33,999 bases of DNA from a virus: positions 1 to 33,999 of IMG/VR virus record IMGVR_UViG_3300032182_000686; one strand, written 5' to 3'. Each line of letters begins with the position of its first letter. Position 1 is the stretch's first letter. Both the position numbers and the translations under genes were made by a program. Shown in pieces: positions 15,788-24,488 of the stretch. The notes beneath the pieces are model-generated. The model did not search any database. It saw nothing but the letters and a program-made list of their open reading frames with translations, and had not been told where the DNA came from.

Positions 15788-18700
15788 ATGTCAATTATTA
15801 ATAGTGGTTCTGGATTTTATGTCGGAAGAAGATTTGATGTTCAACTTAGTGCAGAATTAAGGCACCGAGGAGATTTAATCTTTGAGCGACAAATTGGATA
15901 TAATAGAGTATTTGAATTACAGGGATTTGTTAGTTTTACAGATAATACATTTACTATCCCAAATCACTTTTTTAGGACTGGTGAAAAACTTTTATATGAA
16001 TATGATGATTTTCAAAATGGAACTACAAATGCTATTGGAATAGCGACTACGACCACACAAGCTGGAATTACTAGTGTAATTCCATTATTTGTATACGCTA
16101 TAGCAGTAGATGAAAGAACAATACAAGTAGCTGGAACAAAAGAAGAAGCACTTAGAAGAATACCTAAACCTTTAGATCTGACAACTGTTGGGGCAGGAAC
16201 ATATCATAAATTTATAGGAGAAAAACAAAATACCAGAAGTTTAATTACAGTCGATAATGTAATACAAACACCTGCAATTGATACTGAGATTGTTACTACG
16301 CTTGCAGAAGATCTTTCCGGTGTCTCTGATTTTGTTAGAGTTGTTGGAGTTAATTCATTTTTTCCTGGCGATTTAATACGAATTGGTCAAGAAATAATGA
16401 AGATCAATTTAGTCCAAGATGAAAATAATGCTTTTATTGTTAGAAGACCTTTATTAGGAACTGGTCTTCAGGACTCTTCTGCTGGGAGTAAAGTAGTTAA
16501 GCAAACAGGCGCATATAAAATTGTTGATAGTATTATTTACTTCCCAGTTCCTCCATTTGAAAAATCACCAACTACTGATTTTGAAAGGAAAGATCCTCTA
16601 GATAGAGACTATGTTGGTCTGGAAACATTTTCAACTTTTGATGGAAGAGTTTTCTTACGATCTGGATTTGAAGACACTGAAATTGGTCCTTATGATAGAA
16701 ACTTTTTACTAGATGATATATCCAACCAATTTTTAGGAATAAGCACTCAAGGTGTATTAAAGGAGCAAGGCTCTAATATTGCTGGGTTTTCTACAGGAAA
16801 TGCTTTAGTATTAATTAATAATGTATTTCAAACGCCCGATTTTATTGACTATGGATTGGGAGAAAGTTCAGGAATAACAACAATTAGTTTTACCGGAAAG
16901 GCAACATCAAATCCCGAAGATATTAATTCATCTTCTATACCAAGGGGAGGAATTATAGTATCCATAGGAACCTCTGAGGGTTATGGTTATCAACCGTTAG
17001 TTGCTGCTGGTGGAACAGCTAATGTTTCTGCAGGAGGAACAATAAAATCTGTATCAATTGGATATACCGGATCTGGATATAGAGCACCAGAAATTTACAC
17101 ATTAAAAACTAGAATTTCATCACCAACATTTGCTCCAAATGGAAATAGATTTTATTTAGATGATGAAAATGGATTATTTAAACAATTAGAATATTTTAAT
17201 CCTTCCGAATATCCTGGAAATGGATCAAAATGTTCTATATCTATTAAAGACAGTATTGGAAATAATATTATATCCTCAAATGATTTTAATAGAATTGTTT
17301 CTGTCGGAGATACATATGTTGATATCAATCCATCCACTGCAGTAGATGCTTGGTCTTTAGTCTTTGATTCTACAAGTTTTATATTTTTTAGTTCAACAAA
17401 TGTAATTAGTGCCTCTGGAATTGCAACTAATAGAATAAGAGTGGCAAGTGTTGCTGGAATAGACACAGGTGCTGATGATTATTACCTTTCTATTGGATCT
17501 GTTGCTAGTAATATATTAATCGAAGATGTTGACGAGGTAAACTCCATATTTATTCTTGAAAATAATACTAGTGCTGGGTATGTAGATAATTCCGCAGTGA
17601 CAATAAAAACTTTCCAAAGTGGAATAGAACAAACAAATGTAGGAGATATAGTATACATTACAGTAACTGAACCAAGTGTTGGCGTTGCAAATGTTTATGT
17701 AAATACAAAAAGAGCATTCTCTGCAACTTCTGGAGATTATACTGATAATACCGGAATAACCACTATAAAAGCCCCAGGATTTGATGTTGATAAAGGAGAA
17801 ACAGTAGAATTACGTAACTTTATATACAAATGTAATAGTGGGGGAACTTTTGGAGATGCTCAAGGTTCATTTAATAAAAGATTGGGTATAAATTCAATTA
17901 CAGTAGATACCCAAATTTATAGTGTTTTAGATGCTACTTACGAACCAATTAGTGGAATTGCAACTTTAAATATAGGACCTCACGAATTAACATCTGAAAG
18001 ATTTTATATAGAATCTGAAGGACTTGGATTTAGTTGCACACTTGACTCAAACGCAACTACTTCATACTATCCTGGTCCAAATGATGCAAATTATAGGAAA
18101 ACTTATGATATTATTAGCACTACAGCAACAACTGTAGTTGTTGATGTTGGCGCAGCAGGAACAAATACTTCTGACCATACCTTTGAGAGGGTAAATAATT
18201 CCACTCTGAGTGATCCATATACGGTCACAGCAGCGACTTATGATGGTTCTACGGGATTATCTACAATAACCTTTAATGGTGCTCATGGACTCACCTCAAG
18301 CATCTCATACGATGCATTATATGCTGACTATGAACCAATATCCGGAATTGCAACAATAGCAATTACTGCGGACTCTCACCCACTACAAATTGGTGATAAA
18401 ATACTACTATCGCCAGAATCTTTAGGATTTACTTGCACTACTGATGGAAATGTTGAGGTAACTTATTACCCCAGACCAGTTGCATTAGATGGGGATCCGG
18501 ATCCATTATATGATACATTTGCCACAATTAGTGGAATTGGAGCAACTACGATTGAATTTGTTGCTGGTGCTTCTGTAGATACAAGTGAGCATACTTTTGT
18601 TGGTGTAAACACAATTACACCAAAACCAATCAAAGTTGCATCCGGTGATTATATATTCTTAGATGAAGAGGGATTAAGATTTTATTGTGATCTCGGTGGT

Positions 18701-21700
18701 CCAACTGATGTTTTTGGGTATCCAAGAGAAGAAAGTCCTATTACTGGAGATCCCGATTATGCATACAATAACTTACTTGAAATTTTAGAGGTTCCAACAG
18801 CATCATCCGTAGTTGTTTATGTCGGTTACACTGAAGATCCCCTTGCAATATCTCCCCATACTTTTGTCGATTCAACTCCTAATGCAGTAAGATCATCTAC
18901 AGGACAATCTAGATACTCTTCAGGAATTGTTACAGTTACAAATGAAGGTGATGTTTCAAATACATTAAACGCTGGTAATTTGGTTTTATTTAAAAATACC
19001 GGAACTTTATTAGATGATAATATTTTTACTGTTGTCAATTCTCCATTAGTTTATGGAAGTTCTTCAAATGCGTTTACAATAGATACTAATGAATTATTAT
19101 TACCAGCACCAAAAAATATTGATTTAAATTCTCCCGGTGACTTTGTTTTAGCGACTATTTCTTTACCTTCTGGAAAATTTGGATTTGAATTTGAAGTATT
19201 AGAAGTTTTTAGTGATGGATCGTTTGTCGTAAATACGGGAACAAATGTTTCGGCAAATAAGAGCACTTATGTTGGCGGTGGAGTAGTTAAAAATTCATCA
19301 AGAGGAAAAAATCCAGAGCATATTGGTGTTTCATCGATAAAAGATGGATATCTGGTTGATATAGAAATTACAAATGTTGGTGCTGGTTTCACCCAATACG
19401 ATTTATTTTCTAAGACTAATTTGTTTAGTGCCGCATCACTTGGTGATTCAACAGTTCGTATTTCAAATGCAATTGGAATAAACACTTATACTGATTATGT
19501 AACAATTAGAGAAGGGGAGACATATTTAAGTAAAATTCTTTCAATTACTGAAGGGACAAACTTCTTTGACTTGGAAATTGAACCAAGTATGTCTGGAGAT
19601 GCAGAGATTAAATCTGAAGTTGAAATATATCGATTTGATAGATTTGAATTGGATATTGATGATCCTCTTTCATATGATAATCTTTCCTTAGTTTATAGTC
19701 CGTCATCAGAAATTGGTATTGGAAGTTACGCTTCTGCGAACATAAGAGTCGGTAATGATGGCAGAGTTAAAGAAGTTGAATTATTAAATTCTGGTTATTC
19801 CTATGGACAGGGAGAGTTATTAACAGTTCCTGTTGGTGGTGTAACTGGTATACCAACATTTGGAGTCATAAATCAAGTCACTGGAATTAGTACTGCTGTT
19901 GGAATATTTACAGGATCTATTATTTCCAATGATGATAGATTTGGGTTCTCTGTAGCAATTAGTGCCGGAGGAACTACCATGGCAGTTAGTTCACCATATG
20001 GAGAAGGTGAAGAATTAAATGCTGCAGGTTTAGGAACTGCCTCCGGTGCTGTCTATATTTTTGATGATCAATCAGGTATAGGATATACCCAAGTTGGTAT
20101 TATAACAGGTCAATATTCTTCAGATTTTGAGGATAATTTTGGTTATTCTGTTGCAATGAGTTCAGATGGATGGAGAATTGCAGTTGGTGCTCCATTTGAT
20201 GAATTTCCAGATGCTGGAATTACTACAGGATTGGTATACATGTTTGATAGAAGTGCAGGTGACACATTTACCCAAGTTGGAATTTTAAGCACTTTAGATG
20301 ATACAAATTCTTCCCAGTTTGGATTTGACGTTGATATGTCATCTGATGGAAATGTAATAGTTGTTGGTTCTCCATTTGAAAATACCACAGGAAAAATTCA
20401 TGTATTTGAACGTGAACCTGGACCATCTTTTATTGGTGTGGCGACATTATCTGGTTCAGCCGCAAGTTTGAGCGATGATTTTGGTGCGTCTGTAGCGATC
20501 AGTCCCGAAGGACAATTTATAGCAGTTGGTGCTCCAGAAGATGAAGATACTGTCAATCAATTTACGAATTTTGGCGTAGTTTACATATTTGAAAAAACGG
20601 GATCAATTGTAAATCAAGTTGGTATTATAACATCTCCGAAATTAACTACATTAAAGTCATCTGCAGATAAATTTGGTTCTTCGGTCGATATTAGTAAAAA
20701 TGGAGAAATAGTTGCAGTTAGTGCAGTCGATGACAAGACAGCAATAGGAGAACCAACAAGTGGAATAGTATATGTTTATGAGAAAATTGAAGGTGAATAT
20801 TATCTTATTTCTAAATTACAAGGAATATATTCTACGGAAGATGATGATGATTTTGGAAATTCAATATCTTTAAGCGATGATGGAGAAGTTCTTGTTGTTG
20901 GTGCTAAAAATGACGAAAGACCAGATTTAGAAAATTCTACAGGTCTGTCCTATATTTACGAAAGAAGAACAAGAAATTATCTTGGAAATGATTTTGTTAA
21001 CATTGGAATTACTACTGGATTTTATAGTAATAATTTAAATGATAATTATGGTTCTTCTGTGGCAATATCACCAGACAAAACATCAATTATAGTTGGTGCT
21101 CAATATGATGAAATATCAACTACAGGAATTGGAACTTCTGGAGTTGCTTATGTGTATGATATTACAGTTGGTAATATTTTTGAGGAATTTTTAATTAGCG
21201 TTGATAGAACCTTTACTGATGAATTTGCAGGTTATGTATTTGGAGATCTTGTTGTTTTTGATGATATATCTAGATTGTTTAATGGAAAACGAGTGGAATT
21301 TCCAATACGACTTAATGGTTTACAAACAACATTAAGAGCAAGACCGGGATCGACATTAGAACTTGAGTATAATTTATTAGTCTTCATAAATGATATATAC
21401 CAAATTCCAAATCAATCGTATTCTTTTGAGGGTGGGAGTATTTTAACATTTTTAGAAGCACCCAAAGAGGGTGATAAATGTGTAATCATATTTTATTACG
21501 GAACTACAGAAGTTGATACTAGATTAGTTGACATTCTCGAAACAATTAAGATAGGTGATGAAGTTACTGTCAATGCAGATGTAATATCTTTACAGCAAGA
21601 TCCTAGAGTAGTGACAGATATAAGATCAACTGATACTATAGAAACTAATGTATATTCGACACCAGGGGTAACTGAGGACAATCAATTAGAAAGACCGATA

Positions 21701-22861
21701 ACTTGGTGTAAACAGTTGGTTGATAAAGTGATTGATGGAAACGTTGTAGGTAAATCAAGATCGCCATATGAACCTCAAATTTTATCTAAAACACAGGTAA
21801 TTCAACCTTTAGGAATTGGAACTGAGGAAGTTTTTGTTGAAAATGTTAGAACATTTTTCGACAGTGATGATGAGTATGAAGATGTGGGAATTAATAAGAG
21901 ACCTCAAAATGATATTATTATTATTTCAAATGATGAAGAGGTTACAGCGACCGGAAATGCTTTCGTTGGAAATGATTTAAGAATTAGTAGTGTATCAATT
22001 TCAAATGTTGGTAGTGGATATACCTCATCTGATCCACCAGACATCTCATTCTCTTCTCCTGCTTTTGCAGGAATAGGAACAACAGTATTTGAGGTAGCAC
22101 AAGCTACTTTAGAAATAACAAATGGATCTATATCTGGGGTTAATTTAACTAATCCTGGATATGGATATACGACAAACCAAGTTTTAAAAGTTTTAATTTC
22201 TCCACCAAAAACAAAATATGAAGTAATTGAAGATGTTGTATATGAAGGTGACTTTGGATGGATTACTGGTATAGGAACAACATCTACATTATCATCGGAA
22301 AACAATTTTGTATTCGAGTTGTATATAACTGAAGATTCTTTCTTAAGAGATGAATCAATTGTAGGAACACAAGTAAAAGAATCTACAATACAAGAAAATT
22401 ATTTCTTTAGAGTTAGTAAATCTAACGTTGGTAATGGAACTGACATTGGATATGGCATAACTTCATATTATAATGGAACTACCGATATTTTATTCAATGG
22501 TGACAAATTCTTAGATGGAGTTTACAATGTATCATCAGTTTCTATCGCCAGAACAGAAGTTCCAGGTCTTACTGTTGGATTTGGAAGAACTGATATTGTT
22601 AGGGTTACTGTTCCTGTCCAGAGTTATAATGGAATTGATGTTGAAAGTGGTGGATTTATAGGAACTATCGGTGGAGGTCCTGGTGTTGGATACACATATG
22701 CACAATATTTTGGAAATTATTCATGGGGAAGAATTTCTAGTATGAATAGATCATTACCTCAAGACTTTGGATTTTACAATAATGGGGATTCCGGAATTAA
22801 TTCTTCCCCAACAATACTCAGAGTTAATCCTCTAAAATCTGAAGGGTATACACCAAACTAA
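15788..22861 (+). CDS. Giant structural protein with seven-repeat beta-propeller
   Basis: A 2357-aa protein between the gp7-position giant and gp8. The start MSIINSGSGFYVGRRF and the C-terminal end (WGRISSMNRSLPQDFGFYN) look like conserved terminal regions of marine T4-like phage baseplate proteins. In order it contains an HFFRTGEKLLY unit (about residue 58); conserved blocks with FVRVVGVNSFFPGDLIRIG and FINGIFQTP-like LINNVFQTP (to about 360); two G-x-G-Y modules (about 390-440); three tandem repeats of roughly 100 aa (about 715-1030); more G-x-G-Y units; and a complete FG-GAP-like beta-propeller (about 1375-1798). A beta-sandwich-like segment (FINDIYQIP) and two final G-x-G-Y modules follow. 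No signal peptide or catalytic motif is seen. It is spaced 11 bases from the previous stop. It is probably a baseplate-associated adhesin or wedge protein; no T4 equivalent can be named. Confidence 0.82.
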   Translation: MSIINSGSGFYVGRRFDVQLSAELRHRGDLIFERQIGYNRVFELQGFVSFTDNTFTIPNHFFRTGEKLLYEYDDFQNGTTNAIGIATTTTQAGITSVIPLFVYAIAVDERTIQVAGTKEEALRRIPKPLDLTTVGAGTYHKFIGEKQNTRSLITVDNVIQTPAIDTEIVTTLAEDLSGVSDFVRVVGVNSFFPGDLIRIGQEIMKINLVQDENNAFIVRRPLLGTGLQDSSAGSKVVKQTGAYKIVDSIIYFPVPPFEKSPTTDFERKDPLDRDYVGLETFSTFDGRVFLRSGFEDTEIGPYDRNFLLDDISNQFLGISTQGVLKEQGSNIAGFSTGNALVLINNVFQTPDFIDYGLGESSGITTISFTGKATSNPEDINSSSIPRGGIIVSIGTSEGYGYQPLVAAGGTANVSAGGTIKSVSIGYTGSGYRAPEIYTLKTRISSPTFAPNGNRFYLDDENGLFKQLEYFNPSEYPGNGSKCSISIKDSIGNNIISSNDFNRIVSVGDTYVDINPSTAVDAWSLVFDSTSFIFFSSTNVISASGIATNRIRVASVAGIDTGADDYYLSIGSVASNILIEDVDEVNSIFILENNTSAGYVDNSAVTIKTFQSGIEQTNVGDIVYITVTEPSVGVANVYVNTKRAFSATSGDYTDNTGITTIKAPGFDVDKGETVELRNFIYKCNSGGTFGDAQGSFNKRLGINSITVDTQIYSVLDATYEPISGIATLNIGPHELTSERFYIESEGLGFSCTLDSNATTSYYPGPNDANYRKTYDIISTTATTVVVDVGAAGTNTSDHTFERVNNSTLSDPYTVTAATYDGSTGLSTITFNGAHGLTSSISYDALYADYEPISGIATIAITADSHPLQIGDKILLSPESLGFTCTTDGNVEVTYYPRPVALDGDPDPLYDTFATISGIGATTIEFVAGASVDTSEHTFVGVNTITPKPIKVASGDYIFLDEEGLRFYCDLGGPTDVFGYPREESPITGDPDYAYNNLLEILEVPTASSVVVYVGYTEDPLAISPHTFVDSTPNAVRSSTGQSRYSSGIVTVTNEGDVSNTLNAGNLVLFKNTGTLLDDNIFTVVNSPLVYGSSSNAFTIDTNELLLPAPKNIDLNSPGDFVLATISLPSGKFGFEFEVLEVFSDGSFVVNTGTNVSANKSTYVGGGVVKNSSRGKNPEHIGVSSIKDGYLVDIEITNVGAGFTQYDLFSKTNLFSAASLGDSTVRISNAIGINTYTDYVTIREGETYLSKILSITEGTNFFDLEIEPSMSGDAEIKSEVEIYRFDRFELDIDDPLSYDNLSLVYSPSSEIGIGSYASANIRVGNDGRVKEVELLNSGYSYGQGELLTVPVGGVTGIPTFGVINQVTGISTAVGIFTGSIISNDDRFGFSVAISAGGTTMAVSSPYGEGEELNAAGLGTASGAVYIFDDQSGIGYTQVGIITGQYSSDFEDNFGYSVAMSSDGWRIAVGAPFDEFPDAGITTGLVYMFDRSAGDTFTQVGILSTLDDTNSSQFGFDVDMSSDGNVIVVGSPFENTTGKIHVFEREPGPSFIGVATLSGSAASLSDDFGASVAISPEGQFIAVGAPEDEDTVNQFTNFGVVYIFEKTGSIVNQVGIITSPKLTTLKSSADKFGSSVDISKNGEIVAVSAVDDKTAIGEPTSGIVYVYEKIEGEYYLISKLQGIYSTEDDDDFGNSISLSDDGEVLVVGAKNDERPDLENSTGLSYIYERRTRNYLGNDFVNIGITTGFYSNNLNDNYGSSVAISPDKTSIIVGAQYDEISTTGIGTSGVAYVYDITVGNIFEEFLISVDRTFTDEFAGYVFGDLVVFDDISRLFNGKRVEFPIRLNGLQTTLRARPGSTLELEYNLLVFINDIYQIPNQSYSFEGGSILTFLEAPKEGDKCVIIFYYGTTEVDTRLVDILETIKIGDEVTVNADVISLQQDPRVVTDIRSTDTIETNVYSTPGVTEDNQLERPITWCKQLVDKVIDGNVVGKSRSPYEPQILSKTQVIQPLGIGTEEVFVENVRTFFDSDDEYEDVGINKRPQNDIIIISNDEEVTATGNAFVGNDLRISSVSISNVGSGYTSSDPPDISFSSPAFAGIGTTVFEVAQATLEITNGSISGVNLTNPGYGYTTNQVLKVLISPPKTKYEVIEDVVYEGDFGWITGIGTTSTLSSENNFVFELYITEDSFLRDESIVGTQVKESTIQENYFFRVSKSNVGNGTDIGYGITSYYNGTTDILFNGDKFLDGVYNVSSVSIARTEVPGLTVGFGRTDIVRVTVPVQSYNGIDVESGGFIGTIGGGPGVGYTYAQYFGNYSWGRISSMNRSLPQDFGFYNNGDSGINSSPTILRVNPLKSEGYTPN
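17929..18865 (+). repeat. Three tandem protein repeats of about 100 residues
   Basis: Three diverged copies lie at about 17929-18200, 18311-18605 and 18643-18865 (protein residues about 715-803, 842-938 and 952-1026). Copies 1 and 2 open with YEPISGIAT; the shared core is an E-x-LGF-x-C type motif (ESEGLGFSC, SPESLGFTC, DEEGLRFYC), then a YPGP/YPRP/YPRE turn, a strand of V-x-VG type, and a closing HTF. Each core has a single cysteine in the same place. The repeat is visible in the protein, not as a near-identical DNA repeat. Confidence 0.8.
19903..21180 (+). repeat. Seven FG-GAP-like beta-propeller repeats
   Basis: Seven copies of the pattern D-x-(F/Y)G-x-(S/D)-(V/I)-x-(I/M/L)-S-x-x-G-x-x-(I/M)-x-V-(G/S)-(A/S) occur, with the FG/YG aromatic at residues 1385, 1451, 1511, 1565, 1629, 1689 and 1754 of the protein starting at 15788. 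Spacing is 54-66 residues. Each copy is followed by a strand of G-x-V-Y-I-F/Y type. Seven blades of this length fit an integrin-alpha-like closed propeller. Calcium-binding DxDxDG loops are not evident. Confidence 0.88.
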
Positions 22862-22880
22862 TATATAATAATAGTTATGT

Positions 22881-22888
22881 AATAAATA
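22881..22888 (+). promoter_or_regulatory. T4-type late promoter octamer (AATAAATA) before gp8
   Basis: AATAAATA lies in the 46-base spacer between the propeller protein and gp8 and ends 19 bases before the gp8 ATG. It matches TATAAATA except at the first position. The spacer is the longest between large structural genes here, consistent with an internal late promoter for gp8 and the DUF4815 giant. Confidence 0.68.
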
Positions 22889-22907
22889 AGTATAAAAACA
22901 AAAAAAG

Positions 22908-24482
22908 ATGGCTGCAATCATTACTGACCAATTAAGAATACTGAATGCAAAGACTTTTTTGGAAACGATTTCGGATCCATCAAACTCTTTTTATACCTTT
23001 GTTGGACTTCCAAATCCTTTTGACTACAGCACTACTTGGGATGTAACACCACCATCGCCCAAAGATAGTTTTGATCAAGAGGATATTTCTTGGGATAATA
23101 TGATTGCTTTAAAAAAAATTAAAGCAGATGATGTTAAACAAGTTGTGAGAAAAGTAGAGTGGATTTCTGGTGTTATTTACGATAGGTATCGTAATAATAT
23201 TAATAGAGATAATTTAGCAAATCAATCTTCTTCAACATCTTTATATACATCAAATTATTATGTAGTAACTAGTGATTTTAGAGTTTATATTTGTTTGGAA
23301 AATGGAGAAGATCCCGAGAACCCAAATGGAAAACCAAGTTTAGACGAACCAAGATTTACAGATTTGGAACCGAGATCTGCTGGAAATAGTGGAGACGGAT
23401 ATGTATGGAAATATTTGTATACAATTAATCCTTCTGATGTGATTAGATTTGATTCAACTCAATACATTCCCGTTCCAAAAAATTGGGATAGTAATAATGA
23501 TGTTGCATTAATAAGAGATAATGCTGCAGAAGGTGGACAATTAAAAACCATTATTGTTAAAAATAGAGGTGAGGGATTAGGGATACCTAATAGAATTTAC
23601 AGTAATATTCCAATTAAAGGCGATGGAGAAAATGCACAATGCACTATCGTAGTGAATAATGACTCTAGAGTTGAGAGTGTTACTATATCAAATGGTGGAA
23701 ATGGTTACACTTTTGGTAGGGTTGATTTAGAAGCAGGTGGATTTCCAGTAAGTGGAGCAACTGTAATCCCAACATTTGAAGTTGTTATTCCACCAAAAGG
23801 TGGTCACGGAGCTGACATATACAGAGAATTGGGATCTACAAGTGTATTAGTTTATAGTAGATTAGAGAATGATGAACAAGACCCAGATTTTATTATAGGA
23901 AACCAAATTTCCCAAATAGGAATATTAGCAAATCCAAAATCATTTGGATCTAATGAATTGCTGACAAAAGATAAAGCAAGTGCTGTTTATGCCTTAAAAT
24001 TGGGAACTGGATTTGAAGATGCTACATTTAACGCAGATAGTTTTATTACTCAAACTGTTGGTGCCGGTTTAACTGCAGTTGGTAGAGTCATTTCTTACGA
24101 CTCAACAACTGGAATATTAAAGTATTGGACTGATAGAACCAATTATGGGTTTAATTTTTTAGGTGATCAATCTACATCAACTTATGGATTTGAGGTAATT
24201 GAATTTACAGCAAATCCTGATTTTATAACAGGTGGAAATGTAAATATTATCGGTGAATTATCAACCATACCAATTGATACTACATTTGGAACTTCGTTAG
24301 AACCCGGTATAAGTACCACAATAAATAATAGGACATACTATGTTGGTCAGCCTTTTGTAGAAGGCGTATCTAACCCAGAAGTTAAAAAATATTCTGGAGA
24401 TCTAATTTATGTTGATAATAGACCCCCAATAACAAGGTCTCAGAATCAAAAAGAAGATATTAAAGTTATTTTGCAATTTTAA
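22908..24482 (+). CDS. 8: gp8-like baseplate wedge protein, enlarged
   Basis: This 524-aa protein is recognised as gp8 by motifs that line up with T4 gp8 from memory: FYTFVGLPNPF near the N-terminus, a PPSPKDSFDQEDISWDNM segment, a central GDGYVWKYLYTINPSDVIR block followed by YIPVPKNW, and the C-terminal signature LIYVDNRPPITRSQNQKED. T4 gp8 has 334 residues. The extra length here includes an insertion of about 100-200 residues holding two G-x-G-Y modules (RGEGLGIPNR and NGGNGYTFGR, about residues 210-280), shared with the neighbouring giants. gp8 forms dimers on the wedge and binds gp10 and gp7 in T4. A late-promoter octamer lies upstream, and the next gene starts after six bases. Confidence 0.93.
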   Translation: MAAIITDQLRILNAKTFLETISDPSNSFYTFVGLPNPFDYSTTWDVTPPSPKDSFDQEDISWDNMIALKKIKADDVKQVVRKVEWISGVIYDRYRNNINRDNLANQSSSTSLYTSNYYVVTSDFRVYICLENGEDPENPNGKPSLDEPRFTDLEPRSAGNSGDGYVWKYLYTINPSDVIRFDSTQYIPVPKNWDSNNDVALIRDNAAEGGQLKTIIVKNRGEGLGIPNRIYSNIPIKGDGENAQCTIVVNNDSRVESVTISNGGNGYTFGRVDLEAGGFPVSGATVIPTFEVVIPPKGGHGADIYRELGSTSVLVYSRLENDEQDPDFIIGNQISQIGILANPKSFGSNELLTKDKASAVYALKLGTGFEDATFNADSFITQTVGAGLTAVGRVISYDSTTGILKYWTDRTNYGFNFLGDQSTSTYGFEVIEFTANPDFITGGNVNIIGELSTIPIDTTFGTSLEPGISTTINNRTYYVGQPFVEGVSNPEVKKYSGDLIYVDNRPPITRSQNQKEDIKVILQF

Positions 24483-24488
24483 AAAGTC

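Noticed and set aside
21904-22305. Antisense 133-codon open frame opposite the propeller giant
   Set aside because: It lies entirely inside a long, well-supported + strand gene, has no ribosome binding site, and its product looks like the low-complexity shadow of a beta-rich coding sequence. The other minus-strand frames of 60-106 codons in the window are the same kind of shadow.
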